Shown here: in pieces, positions 31,457-40,038 of the stretch
How the letters are laid out: each line of letters begins with the position of its first letter
Position numbering within the stretch: position 1 is the first letter of the stretch
Origin: Fibrobacter succinogenes
GTDB taxonomy: Bacteria; Fibrobacterota; Fibrobacteria; Fibrobacterales; Fibrobacteraceae
DNA: 62,813 nt
Direction: 5' to 3'
NCBI GenBank assembly: GCA_902768715.1
Contig: CACXMH010000025.1
Span: forward strand, 1-62,813
Program-made: the position numbers and the translations under genes
The notes under the pieces: generated by a model
Seen by the model: the letters and a program-made list of their open reading frames with translations, nothing else
Database searches by the model: none
What the model was told of the DNA's origin: nothing

Positions 31457-32050
31457 TCAGTGTCGCAGGGATTCTGCATAAGGGAATAGGTCGCAGCACA
31501 TTGTGCGGCTATGCAGGGTTTGCCCGTCTTGCAATTGTAGGCTTGCTCGTTCTTCGTTTTCGGATTTGAATACGAAAGAGAATTCGTTGTTCTCGTAGAA
31601 TTTCAAGATAGAGTGAACATTGTAGGCGTCAACAGCAAGGAATCGGCATCCAGTCTTGTTGTGTGAGTCAGAAAACCATATTTTCAGGAAGTCTAAAATT
31701 TCAGATCCGATTCCCTTCCCCTGAAATTTTTCGCTTACTGCAAGCCGGCCGATTAATACAGAAGGATAGTTGTGAATCAACCTCTTGGGGTATGGGACAT
31801 TTTCGCGAAGCTTACGCCTCATCTGTTTGGCTTGGATTCCGCCATTGGAGATTGTAAACATTGACGTGATGTTGTTTCTTTTATCGATGAATGCGTATGT
31901 TTTTCCGAATAGTGCGTATTCGTACGCTGCGGCATCGCATTGAAAAAATTCATCGAGATCTTTGTCTCCACAGGAAAAAAAAGACAGGTTCGACTGAACC
32001 TGTATATCCTGCAAACTTGTCAACCTGCAGTTGGGTAAAAGATAACTCAT
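31457..32050 (-). CDS. GNAT acetyltransferase (toxin-like)
   Basis: It is 197 residues with SVLIGRLAVSEKFQGKGIGSEILDFLKIWF (acetyl-CoA loop QGKGIG at about 108-113) and FLAVDAYNVHSILKFYENNEFSF. DKDLDEFFQCDAAAYEYALFGKTYAFID is typical of GNAT enzymes paired with small antitoxins. It starts 3 bases after a 51-residue gene. Family members of this kind acetylate aminoacyl-tRNA; here the role is inferred. Confidence 0.78.
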   Translation of the reverse strand: MSYLLPNCRLTSLQDIQVQSNLSFFSCGDKDLDEFFQCDAAAYEYALFGKTYAFIDKRNNITSMFTISNGGIQAKQMRRKLRENVPYPKRLIHNYPSVLIGRLAVSEKFQGKGIGSEILDFLKIWFSDSHNKTGCRFLAVDAYNVHSILKFYENNEFSFVFKSENEERASLQLQDGQTLHSRTMCCDLFPYAESLRH

Positions 32051-32053
32051 GGG

Positions 32054-32209
32054 CTATATCTTTGCATTTTTGAGAATAAAGGCTGTGGCTTTGACTTTTT
32101 TGCTTAAGTCGAGTTTTTTCTTCGCTTTCAGCATTCGGTTTGCTTTTCTTACGAACCTGTCTGCTGCTGCGCCCTCTAGAACTGGTAATGGACGTATTGC
32201 TAATGCCAT
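32054..32209 (-). CDS. Small basic protein upstream of GNAT (putative antitoxin)
   Basis: It is 51 residues from the ATG at 32209 (MALAIRPLPVLEGAAADRF ... MLKAKKKLDLSKKVKATAFILKNAKI). The start is set by TATATT at 32221-32216, six bases upstream (leaderless). It is rich in Lys and could bind DNA. Its position directly before a GNAT toxin-like gene suggests an antitoxin. I do not recognise a family. Confidence 0.6.
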   Translation of the reverse strand: MALAIRPLPVLEGAAADRFVRKANRMLKAKKKLDLSKKVKATAFILKNAKI

Positions 32210-32369
32210 ATCTTCAATATAGAATAAATTCATAGCCAAGGCAAGAAATACTACACCTTAGTTTTAAAAAAAGATTTTACAAAAAATTCAGGCTGTTTTT
32301 GAATGGAAATAGAGTCATATATAAATGGTTGGGGTTGGACGGGGTGGCTCAAGGGTGGAAAAAGAATGT

Positions 32370-32382
32370 TATATTACTGTAC
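32370..32382 (+). promoter_or_regulatory. -10 box for the leaderless hydrolase gene
   Basis: TATATT at 32370-32375, then ACTGTAC, then ATG. Confidence 0.6.
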
Positions 32383-32958
32383 ATGGATACATCTATTCTC
32401 GATAAGGCCATTGTTTTCGCTGTCAATGCCCACAAAGGGGGCGAGCGACGGGGCAAGGGGTTCCCCTACATAGTGCACCCCATGGAAGCGGTGGCCATCG
32501 CGGCCACCATGACCGGCGACCAGGAACTGCTTGCGGCGGCGGCGCTTCACGACACGGTAGAAGATACGGACGTGACCATGGAAGACATCCGTCGTGAATT
32601 CGGCGAGCGGGTGGCGTCCCTGGTGACGGCGGAAACGGAAATTCCCATAGAGAACGTGACCGAAGAAGAATCCTGGCATATCCGCAAGCAGGCGGCCATA
32701 GACCGTATTTCGGCGGCCAGTCACGAGGCCAAGATGGTGGCCCTTTCGGACAAGCTGAGCAACGCCCGCGCCATTTACCGCGACTACCTGCAGATGGGCG
32801 ACAAGGTCTGGGACCTGTTCCGCGTAAAGAACGTGGCGGACCACGAGTGGCATTACCGGGGCCTTGCCCGTGCGCTCTCAAGCCTGAAGGGAACTTTTGC
32901 CTATAACGAGTTCGAAGAACTGATTTCTAAATTGTTTGACAAGTCCGGCTCTAGATAA
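32383..32958 (+). CDS. Single-domain (p)ppGpp hydrolase (SAH, SpoT HD domain)
   Basis: It is 191 residues from the ATG at 32383, which follows TATATT (32370-32375) by 7 bases; the frame upstream to 32299 translates the promoter. PYIVHPMEAVAIAA, AAALHDTVEDTDVTMED and MVALSDKLSNARAIYRD carry the His, HD, ED and Asp ligands of the Mn-dependent hydrolase, all present. There is no synthetase domain in this protein; a synthetase gene follows 15 bases later. Confidence 0.85.
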   Translation: MDTSILDKAIVFAVNAHKGGERRGKGFPYIVHPMEAVAIAATMTGDQELLAAAALHDTVEDTDVTMEDIRREFGERVASLVTAETEIPIENVTEEESWHIRKQAAIDRISAASHEAKMVALSDKLSNARAIYRDYLQMGDKVWDLFRVKNVADHEWHYRGLARALSSLKGTFAYNEFEELISKLFDKSGSR

Positions 32959-32973
32959 GGAGACACTTGCTTT

Positions 32974-34069
32974 ATGTCTGATAAACCCGTAGGAAGTTAT
33001 GGCTTGGATGCCCACGGCAACACCATCCTGGAGGAGTTCCGGGAGAACCGTCCGGTGTTTGCGAAGATGCTCTCCATTGTCCGGGACACGCTCCGCAAGA
33101 GTATTCAGGACAACCACATTTACATCAATGCGGTAGAGGCGCGGATCAAGGAAGAAAGCAGCCTCGCGGGCAAGCTGGACCGCAAGGGCGAAAAATACAA
33201 GAGCCTGGACGACATCACGGATATTCTGGGCGTGCGGGTCATTACCTTCTATAACGACGAGGTGGACAAGATTGCGGCCCTTGCCGAGCAGCTCTTTGAA
33301 GTGGACTGGGTGAACAGTATCGACAAGCGCAAGATGCACGAGCTCCACAGCTTCGGCTACAATTCCCTGCATTACATTTGCAGGCTGCCCGAAAAGATTT
33401 ACAAGGATCCGGAATGCCCCCAGCTGGCTCCAGATGCGAAGCGCCCTGCAGCACGTGTGGGCCACCCTGGACCACGACACGGGTTACAAGACCGGCGTAG
33501 AAGTGCCCCGTGAATACCTGCGGAACCTGAACCGTCTGGCGGGAATGCTGGAGCTTGTAGATGAACAGTTCTGCCAGATTCGCACGGGTATCAACAACTA
33601 CCGTCGTCGCGTGCAGGCCCTGGTGCATTCCGGCAATTTCGAAGAGGTTTCGTTGGACGGCGACTCCTTCAGTAATTACCTGCAGCTGAGGCCTTTCGAT
33701 GCGCTGAACAAGCGCATAGCCTCCATCAATCAGGCCGAAATCCACGAGTCTTCGCTGTTACATTACCTGAAGGTTTTCAAGGCTCTGGGCTTTGAATCTC
33801 TGGGAGATATCCAGAAGCTCATTCGGGATTACGGCGAGGACGCCTACCAGCTGGCGGTTTCGCAGCTGGGCAATACGGACATCGACATTATCAGCTCGAC
33901 GGTAGCGCCCCAGAACCTGGTGGTGGTTTACATCTTGAAACAGGGCGGCGGCGAAATCGGCCTCAAGAAGTTCTTTGAACTTTTGTATGGGGCGCAGCCC
34001 AAGAACGAGGCTCACGCCCACCGCCTGATGCAGCGCGCCAAGCAGCTGCCGTTTATGCAAGAGGTGTGA
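32974..34069 (+). pseudogene. RelA/SpoT-type (p)ppGpp synthetase, broken by a deletion
   Basis: The first frame (32974-33513) has KYKSLDDITDILGVRVITFY, KMHELHSFGYNSLHYI and ends near KDPECPQLA. A second frame, from about 33426, resumes with LQMRSALQHVWATLDHDTGYKT and continues to 34069 (EVPREYLRNLNRLAGMLELVDEQF). Family members have about six residues (GFRFEI-like) between these points, so a deletion near 33426 both removes part of the catalytic core and shifts frame. The C-terminal extension of about 180 residues is intact. It is paired with the hydrolase upstream. Confidence 0.75.
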
Positions 34070-34080
34070 GAGAATAGGGA

Positions 34081-34111
34081 GTAGGGTCTAGGGGCTAGGA
34101 TCTAGGGGCTA
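34081..34111 (+). repeat. 14-bp tandem repeat, inverted copy
   Basis: About two units of TAGGGGCTAGGATC. This is the reverse complement of the array at 38433-38523. Confidence 0.75.
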
Positions 34112-34121
34112 AAGACGCAAG

Positions 34122-34150
34122 CGGATTCTCGCCTTCGCGAGAATGACGAA
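34122..34150 (+). repeat. Dispersed palindrome
   Basis: CGGATTCTCGCC/TTCGCGAGAATGACGAAGG: a hairpin between the convergent synthetase and glmM genes, where it could act as a terminator-like structure for both. Confidence 0.8.
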
Positions 34151-34158
34151 GGTGGAGG

Positions 34159-35499
34159 CTAAATCATCCCTTCGACTTTAGAGCAAAGAGCTTCTGCTTC
34201 TTCGGCGGTAGGGGCTTCGGCGATGACGCGGATGACGGGCTCCGTGTTGCTGGCACGCACGTGCACCCAGGACTTTTCCTTGCCAAGCCACAGGCCGTCC
34301 CGCTCGTCGCTTTTCCAGTCGGCGAAGGCCTGCTTGACTTTGGGCAGAATGTCGGCCACCTTCTTGTCGCCCAGTTCGAACTTTTTCTTGGGCATCACGT
34401 AGGCCGGGTTTTCGGCTACGAACTTTTCGGGCCCGCCCTGGTGGTGGGCCATCCAGCTGAGCACGAGAGCCGCCGCTACCAGGGAGTCGCGACCGTAGTG
34501 GAGGGCGGGCAAAATCACGCCGCCGTTTCCTTCGCCACCGATGATGCAGCCCTTCTCGATCATCTGCAGGCTTACGTTGATTTCGCCTACCTTGGCCCGA
34601 CTGCATTCACAGCCGTACTTTTCGGCCACGTCTTCGTTCATGCGGCTGGTGGAAAGGTTCACGCAGGTGGCTCCCTTCTTTTGGCTCAAAACCTCTTCGG
34701 TTGCAATGGCGAGGGTGTATTCTTCGCCGATACTTTGTCCTAAACCATCTACCAGGGCGCAACGGTCGGCATCGGGATCAACGGCAAAGCCCAAGGCGCA
34801 GCCGTTCTTTTTGACGGTGTCACGAAGGTCACCCAGGTTTTCGGGAATGGGTTCGGCCCCGCGAGGGAACGTGCCGTCGGGCTTGCAGTGAACGCGAACA
34901 ACTTCGCAGCCCAGTTCTTCTAGCAGGCGAGGCACGATGTAGCTGCCTGCGCCGTTTACGGCATCCACAGCCACCTTGAACTTGCACTTGCGGATAGCCT
35001 CAACATCCACGAAGGGAATGGCCAGCGTCCCTTGGATATGGATGCCGTCGGCATCGGGGGCGACTTCGTAGCTGCCCATGGTGCGGTAGTCGGGGTAATC
35101 GAACCGGTCCTGGTCTGCCAGTTCGAACAGTTTTTTGACATCGTCCGGTCCGAGGAATAACCCTTTGTTGTTCAAGAACTTAAGGGCGTTCCACTCCAGG
35201 GGGTTGTGGCTTGCGGTAATGATGATGCCGGCGTCTGCCTTGAAGTGAGTGGTGAGAATTTCCACAGAAGGAGTGGTGGAAAGACCCACATCTACCACAT
35301 CTACGCCCGAAAGCCTGCAGATGCCCGACACGAACTGCTGAATAGCCTCTCCGGTGGGGCGGCTGTCGCGGCCGATGACCACCCGCTTGGCCTTGGTAAT
35401 CTGGAGAAAGGCCTTCACATGGGAGGATAGGACCTGAGGGGTAAGAGTGTCACCCACGATACCGCGGATGCCCGAAATGGAACGCATGAGCTTGGACAT
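34159..35499 (-). CDS. glmM: Phosphoglucosamine mutase-like phosphohexomutase
   Basis: It is 446 residues. SGIRGIVGDTLTPQV opens domain 1; GIIITASHNPLEWNALKFL holds the phosphoserine loop; FAVDPDADRCALVD is the metal-binding loop; EGNGGVILP and VRASNTEPVIRVIAEAPT (sugar- and phosphate-binding) complete the set. The family interconverts hexose-6- and 1-phosphates. GlmM is the closest fit and would supply UDP-GlcNAc for peptidoglycan and the pse pathway; phosphomannomutase is the alternative. A CAGGAG site precedes the start. Confidence 0.8.
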   Translation of the reverse strand: MSKLMRSISGIRGIVGDTLTPQVLSSHVKAFLQITKAKRVVIGRDSRPTGEAIQQFVSGICRLSGVDVVDVGLSTTPSVEILTTHFKADAGIIITASHNPLEWNALKFLNNKGLFLGPDDVKKLFELADQDRFDYPDYRTMGSYEVAPDADGIHIQGTLAIPFVDVEAIRKCKFKVAVDAVNGAGSYIVPRLLEELGCEVVRVHCKPDGTFPRGAEPIPENLGDLRDTVKKNGCALGFAVDPDADRCALVDGLGQSIGEEYTLAIATEEVLSQKKGATCVNLSTSRMNEDVAEKYGCECSRAKVGEINVSLQMIEKGCIIGGEGNGGVILPALHYGRDSLVAAALVLSWMAHHQGGPEKFVAENPAYVMPKKKFELGDKKVADILPKVKQAFADWKSDERDGLWLGKEKSWVHVRASNTEPVIRVIAEAPTAEEAEALCSKVEGMI

Positions 35500-35512
35500 G
35501 AAAACTCCTGAA

Positions 35513-35542
35513 AAATGAAAAAGCCCCGCGGTGGGCGAGGCT
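35513..35542 (-). terminator. Terminator between 35558 gene and glmM
   Basis: On the minus strand AGCCTCGC / GCGGGGCT with one mismatch is followed by TTTTTCATTTTT. It separates the upstream secreted-protein gene from glmM. Confidence 0.7.
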
Positions 35543-35557
35543 CTCGAAAGAAACTTG

Positions 35558-36136
35558 TTAGAAGACAGGGGCGCTTGCGGCTTTTTCCTTGGCCTTGGCC
35601 TTTTTGCTCTGTTCCTTGGCCAGGCCTCTGTGCTCTACCACGCCCATCACGAAATAGCGGTTGTTGTTCTTGACTACGGAGGTGTAGGCGTTGAGGGCCT
35701 TGACGGAGAACCACTCCTGGTAGATGTTCCTGCCGTTCTTGATGTTGGTCTCGTCGATGGTTGCGGGTTCTACCGGCTTGCCGTACTTGAGAGTGAACTG
35801 CTCGGACATATAGATGGCGGCCTCGACGGCCTTGTTCTTGCGGGATTCTTCTACACGGCCGGTACGGATTTCGAAGGCGTAGAACTTGTCGTTCTGGTTG
35901 AAGATGAAATCTACCTGCACCGGCAGTTCGCCGAACTTGAACACGGGGATGACCACACGTTCGCCTTCGCCGCTCTGTCCATAGGGCTCGTAACCCATCT
36001 TCATGACCTCTTCGATGACGGTCTGGCGGTCGGAGCCAAAGGGAATGCCTGCAAAATCTTCACTACGCTGGGCAAAGGCGCTCATGGAAAATGAGAACAC
36101 AAAAAGCGTAATGATAAGCAACAATCTCGGCATCAT
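35558..36136 (-). CDS. Secreted protein of unknown function
   Basis: It is 192 residues with a signal peptide (MMPRLLLIITLFVFSFSMSAFAQ). The mature part contains FAGIPFGSDRQTVIEEVMKMGYEPY, then ERVVIPVFKFGELPVQVDFIFNQNDKFYAFEIRT, a pattern of small periplasmic proteins with a beta-sheet lipoprotein-like fold. The C-terminus is a Lys/Ala-rich tail. GTAGGAGTT lies before the ATG. No family is recognised. Confidence 0.7.
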   Translation of the reverse strand: MMPRLLLIITLFVFSFSMSAFAQRSEDFAGIPFGSDRQTVIEEVMKMGYEPYGQSGEGERVVIPVFKFGELPVQVDFIFNQNDKFYAFEIRTGRVEESRKNKAVEAAIYMSEQFTLKYGKPVEPATIDETNIKNGRNIYQEWFSVKALNAYTSVVKNNNRYFVMGVVEHRGLAKEQSKKAKAKEKAASAPVF

Positions 36137-36214
36137 AACTCCTACAGGTATTGTAAAATATAGTAAACTCTTTCAAAAAAGGTGCAAAATAGGGGAAAAT
36201 AGGCGCTCTTTATC

Positions 36215-36226
36215 TATATTTTGGGC
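36215..36226 (+). promoter_or_regulatory. -10 box for leaderless aroC
   Basis: TATATT at 36215-36220, TTGGGC, then the ATG at 36227. Confidence 0.6.
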
Positions 36227-37309
36227 ATGTCTAGCACTTTTGGTAAGATTTTTTCTGTTTCGACCTGGGGTGAATCCCATGGTCCTGCCGTCGGGGCTGT
36301 CTTGGACGGCTGCCCTGCCGGAATTCCCCTTTCCGAGGCCGATATCCAGGTTTTTCTGGACCGTAGGCGCCCGGGGCAGGGCAAGATGACCACCGCCAGG
36401 GACGAAAAGGACCAGGTGAAGATTCTGAGCGGCGTGTTCGATGGCAAGACCACCGGCACTCCTATCTCCTTTGTGGTCTTTAACGAGGACCAGCGGAGCG
36501 GAGACTACTCCGATATCGAAAAATGGTTCAGGCCTGGCCATGCGGACCTGTGCTACGACATCAAGTATGGCTTTAGGGATTACCGTGGCGGCGGACGCAG
36601 TTCTGCCCGTGAGACCATCGGACGTGTGGCTGCCGGTGCGGTGGCCCGGAAGTTCCTGGCTCAGGTGGCAGGTGTAGAGTTTGTGGCCTGGGTGGATAGC
36701 GTGGGCGCCGTGGATTGCCCCGCCCTGGATTTGGAAACTCTGTCGGCTGAAGCGGTGGAGGCTTCGCCTGTGCGTTGCCCCGATGCGGCGGCCAGCGCCA
36801 AGATGGAGCAAGAAATTTTGGACGCCAAGAAGAACGGCGACAGTGTTGGCGGAACTGTGGGGCTTGTGGTGCGGAACGTGCCTGCAGGTCTTGGTGAACC
36901 CGTGTTCGACCGTCTGGATGCACTGCTGGCACAGGCGATGCTTTCGATTCCGGCCTGCAAGGGCTTTGAAATCGGAAGCGGGTTCAAGGCGGCCCGCATG
37001 CACGGCAGCGAACACAACGACGAGATTTTCTTTGACGGAAACCGCTACAGGACCCGGACCAACAACGCAGGCGGTTCTCTGGGCGGAATCAGCAACGGCG
37101 AGAACATCGTATGCCGCATGGCCTTCAAGCCCACGGCCACGATTTCGCAAGAACAGAAGACGGCAGGCCGGGGTGGCGAAAACGGCAGCCTCGCTGCCAA
37201 GGGTCGGCACGACCCTTGCGTGGCCGTGAGGGCGCCGGTCATCGTAGAGAGCATGGCGGCTCTGGTGCTTGCGGACCTGTTCCTGCAGCAGAAGAGGAAC
37301 GGAGCCTGA
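36227..37309 (+). CDS. aroC: Chorismate synthase
   Basis: It is 360 residues from the ATG at 36227. FSVSTWGESHGPAVGAVLDGCP (signature 1), FRDYRGGGRSSARETIGRVAAGAVARKFL (signature 2) and HDPCVAVRAPVIVESMAALVLADLF (signature 3 region) are all clear. It makes chorismate from EPSP using reduced FMN. It stands alone with its own leaderless promoter. Downstream, 37311-37360 holds a GTGTGATG-type imperfect repeat. Confidence 0.95.
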   Translation: MSSTFGKIFSVSTWGESHGPAVGAVLDGCPAGIPLSEADIQVFLDRRRPGQGKMTTARDEKDQVKILSGVFDGKTTGTPISFVVFNEDQRSGDYSDIEKWFRPGHADLCYDIKYGFRDYRGGGRSSARETIGRVAAGAVARKFLAQVAGVEFVAWVDSVGAVDCPALDLETLSAEAVEASPVRCPDAAASAKMEQEILDAKKNGDSVGGTVGLVVRNVPAGLGEPVFDRLDALLAQAMLSIPACKGFEIGSGFKAARMHGSEHNDEIFFDGNRYRTRTNNAGGSLGGISNGENIVCRMAFKPTATISQEQKTAGRGGENGSLAAKGRHDPCVAVRAPVIVESMAALVLADLFLQQKRNGA

Positions 37310-37442
37310 TGGCGATGGGGAATGTGTGATGTGGAGTGTGGAGTGTGTGATGAGGTGTGAAAAACAAGTCCATTTTCGTCATGTTCGCGACCTGTGGTGA
37401 GCCATGTCGAACCAAAGCGAACATCCACTAACTTCACTCAAG

Positions 37443-37470
37443 CGGATCCTCGTCTACACGAGGATGACGA
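37443..37470 (+). repeat. Dispersed palindrome
   Basis: GCGGATCCTCGTC/TACACGAGGATGACGA in the aroC-lpxK gap, which also contains GTGTGATG-like words at 37316-37350 and their approximate complement (CACATTCCACATTTCACAT) at 37493-37511. Confidence 0.75.
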
Positions 37471-37512
37471 TGTTGACAACTCATTAGTAATCTCACATTC
37501 CACATTTCACAT

Positions 37513-38415
37513 ATGTTTCTTGCGTTAATCTACAGGGCTCTTTACAAGCTTCATCACTGGCTTTTTCTCCGGCCGGGCAAGCCCTTGGCCCATGCCAAGC
37601 TGATTGTGGTAGGGAGCTTTTTGGCTGGCGGTGCAGGCAAGACTCCTTTTGTAGCGTGGCTTGCAGAGAATCTTAAAAACCGTTTTGCTAATTTGTCTAG
37701 AACAGCGGAAGGCACGAAGGTGGCGGTGCTTTGCCATGCGAAAGCCCGCGACGAGTTTGAACTTTTGAAGAAAAAACTCCCCTGGGCTACGGTGGTTGCG
37801 ACATCTAGTCGTTATAAGACGGCCCGTGAGCTGGACCGGAACTTTGACTACATCATTTGCGACGACGGCTTTGAGGATAGCCGCCTGCGCCCTGCGTGGA
37901 CGGTGCGGCTGGACTGGAGTGAACCGCCCCGTAGGTTGGCCGACTTGTGGCCCGCAGGACCGAACCGTAGTCTTGTGCAGGACCATGCGCCTGCGGACAC
38001 AGTCTTGAAGTGCTACGGAGAAAAGCCGGACGTGAAATTCGCCATTTCAGAAATCGTGAACGGTGCGGGTGAACGGCTGGACATAAACGGCGGCGCGGGC
38101 AACGGAGAAACTGCCGCAGGTTTTGGAATGTGGGCCCTGTGCGGCATCGGGAATCCGGAAAGGTTTTTTAGGGATGTTGAATGCTTTGGCGTGAAAGTGG
38201 CGCGGAAGGTCGTGCGTCCGGACCATGACCGCCATTTTGAAGGCGCCGTTCGGAACGCGCTAAAGACGGCCCGCTGCGTGCTTATGACGGAAAAGGACTT
38301 TGTGCGGCTGGGCGAGGACTTGCAGAAGAACCCGCAGGTGTACCGCTGCGTGCAGAAAGTGGACGCGGATTTTGGGCAGGCTTTTTCAAGTGGATCCTCG
38401 CCTTCGCGAGGATGA
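37513..38415 (+). CDS. lpxK: Tetraacyldisaccharide 4'-kinase
   Basis: It is 300 residues. KLIVVGSFLAGGAGKTPFVAWLAE (residues 28-51) is the LpxK P-loop (GGAGKTP), YIICDDGFEDSRLRP is the DDGFQ-type motif, and LMTEKDFVRLG is the conserved C-terminal element. It phosphorylates lipid A disaccharide at the inner membrane. The last residues (SSGSSPSRG) are encoded by a dispersed palindrome, so the original C-terminus may have been altered. Confidence 0.85.
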   Translation: MFLALIYRALYKLHHWLFLRPGKPLAHAKLIVVGSFLAGGAGKTPFVAWLAENLKNRFANLSRTAEGTKVAVLCHAKARDEFELLKKKLPWATVVATSSRYKTARELDRNFDYIICDDGFEDSRLRPAWTVRLDWSEPPRRLADLWPAGPNRSLVQDHAPADTVLKCYGEKPDVKFAISEIVNGAGERLDINGGAGNGETAAGFGMWALCGIGNPERFFRDVECFGVKVARKVVRPDHDRHFEGAVRNALKTARCVLMTEKDFVRLGEDLQKNPQVYRCVQKVDADFGQAFSSGSSPSRG

Positions 38416-38418
38416 CGA
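38391..38418 (+). repeat. Dispersed palindrome overlapping lpxK end
   Basis: TGGATCCTCGCC/TTCGCGAGGATGACGA. It supplies the final codons and the TGA stop of lpxK. Confidence 0.85.
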
Positions 38419-38432
38419 CTCTTGAGACCAGC

Positions 38433-38523
38433 GATCCTAGCCCCTAAATCCTAGCCCCTAGATCCTAGCCCCTAGATCCTAGCCCCTAGATCCTAGCCCC
38501 TAAATCCTAACCCCTAAATTCTA
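38433..38523 (+). repeat. 14-bp tandem repeat array, about 6.5 units
   Basis: Units of (G/A)ATCCTAGCCCCTA at 38433, 38447, 38461, 38475, 38489 and 38503, and a decayed seventh unit. Four of the units read GATCCTAGCCCCTA exactly. It lies between lpxK and the RavA-like gene. It is not a CRISPR, because there are no spacers. Confidence 0.9.
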
Positions 38524-38556
38524 TTTACTACCTTTATCATTAGAAGAGGTGAAAAT

Positions 38557-40023
38557 ATGAACTTGACAAAGCGCATTTCTGAATTGATGGCATCCCTGGT
38601 GACGGGAATTCCGGAGAGGGAATTCCAGATTCAGCTGGGATTTTTGGCTTCTCTGCTGGGTGAACCGTTCTATCTGTATGGCCGTTCCGGTTCAGGGAAG
38701 GGCCTAATTCTGGAACGCCTTGTGGCGGCTTTCAAGAACGCGAAGGCCCTGAAAATCGGTTCCCGCGAACAGGATATGCCTGATAATTTGGGAAGTTATG
38801 ATTTTATCCAGTTCCTCGCCTACGACCCCAGGGACGAAAAGACCAAGGACAATGCCAAAATCGCCATGGAAGACCATGGCAAGGCTTCGGTCATTTTTTC
38901 TGGCGAGATGCGCCCCGAAGATGCCCTGTGCCGTGGTGAGATTATCGACGCCATGACTCTTTCGATTGTGCTGCCCGAAAATATTTCGCCCAGTTCCCTT
39001 TGCGAGCTTTTGAAAACCCAGGGCGACGTGACCAGTACCCGAGTGTCTCCCGGCCTAAGCGTCACCGCCGAAGAAAAGGCCCAGTGGAACGAAGAAATCA
39101 AGAAGGTGGTTCTGTCCGACGATGCCCTGAAGGTCATTGCGGGCGTCGTGGAAATCTGCGACGAAAACCACATCTATGTTTCTGTGCGGAAATGGATTTC
39201 TCTTGCCAATATCATGAAGGCCATGGCCTTCTTTAACGGACGCACGGAAACCCGCTTGGAAGATACCTTCTTCTTGGGGCTCCCCATTTGGTCCAGGTCC
39301 GTATCCAACAAGATTATTACGGAAAAGTACCGGCAGATTGTGCTGAAGCAGCTCCTCAAGGATGTGCCCGAAATTCTGGAAAAGCCCTACGATGCAGAAA
39401 ATCTGATGAGCCGCATCCAGAAGTTGTTGAGAAGTAGCAACAACCAGTACGAAACCAAGATGTTCAACGAAGAACCGTGCCTGTTCTACCGTATTACCAT
39501 CGCCGGTGAGACGGTGCCCCTGTACGCGCCCCTCCGCTATATCGAGACCGAAGGGGACTTTTTCCCGTACAACGAACTGAAGCATGTGGAAAAGCGGGTG
39601 CGCTGCAATTACCACGGCACCTCCAACTGCACCATCTCGGTGGCGTCTTCGGTGAAATCTACGGGAATCCGCACCATGGTGGCGAGGAACAATACCATTT
39701 CGCCTAACGAAAAGTACGAAGATTACGGCGTGCTGCCCACCCACATTCTCAAGGAAAACGACCCGGAGATTGCAGAAAAGAAAAAGACGGAATTGGCCGA
39801 AATTCGTCAAGAAATCCAGACGGTGGCGGAGAGGGAGACCAAGACTTTGCAAGCCCTCAAGACGGTCTTTGCAAATATCAAGAGTTCCAAGGAAGACCTG
39901 TTCTGCAACAAGGAATTCTTTACGGAATTGCAGGACCAGGTTACCGCCCTGTTCGATTCTACCAAGGTGGTTCTCGGAAAAATCAAGGAAGCCCACGACC
40001 TGCTGGCAAGCCAGGGCGCTTAG
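38557..40023 (+). CDS. MoxR/RavA-family AAA+ ATPase
   Basis: It is 488 residues. GIPEREFQIQLGFLASLLGEPFYLYGRSGSGKGLIL carries Walker A (about 48-55), and IFSGEMRPEDALCRGEIIDAMTLSIVLPE fits the RavA-type sensor region. The C-terminal half has a RavA-like discontinuous domain and a helical tail rich in Glu/Lys (residues 405-480). RavA usually pairs with a VWA protein (ViaA); none is adjacent. AGAGGTG precedes the ATG. Confidence 0.75.
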   Translation: MNLTKRISELMASLVTGIPEREFQIQLGFLASLLGEPFYLYGRSGSGKGLILERLVAAFKNAKALKIGSREQDMPDNLGSYDFIQFLAYDPRDEKTKDNAKIAMEDHGKASVIFSGEMRPEDALCRGEIIDAMTLSIVLPENISPSSLCELLKTQGDVTSTRVSPGLSVTAEEKAQWNEEIKKVVLSDDALKVIAGVVEICDENHIYVSVRKWISLANIMKAMAFFNGRTETRLEDTFFLGLPIWSRSVSNKIITEKYRQIVLKQLLKDVPEILEKPYDAENLMSRIQKLLRSSNNQYETKMFNEEPCLFYRITIAGETVPLYAPLRYIETEGDFFPYNELKHVEKRVRCNYHGTSNCTISVASSVKSTGIRTMVARNNTISPNEKYEDYGVLPTHILKENDPEIAEKKKTELAEIRQEIQTVAERETKTLQALKTVFANIKSSKEDLFCNKEFFTELQDQVTALFDSTKVVLGKIKEAHDLLASQGA

Positions 40024-40038
40024 TTATTGCGCCTCTGC

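Noticed and set aside
30985-31499. Open frames rich in SPRRRGPP or LAKARI motifs
   Set aside because: They are translations of the palindromic repeats, a known source of false genes.
38433-38523. Possible CRISPR array
   Set aside because: The 14-bp units are directly adjacent with no spacers, and no cas gene is present.
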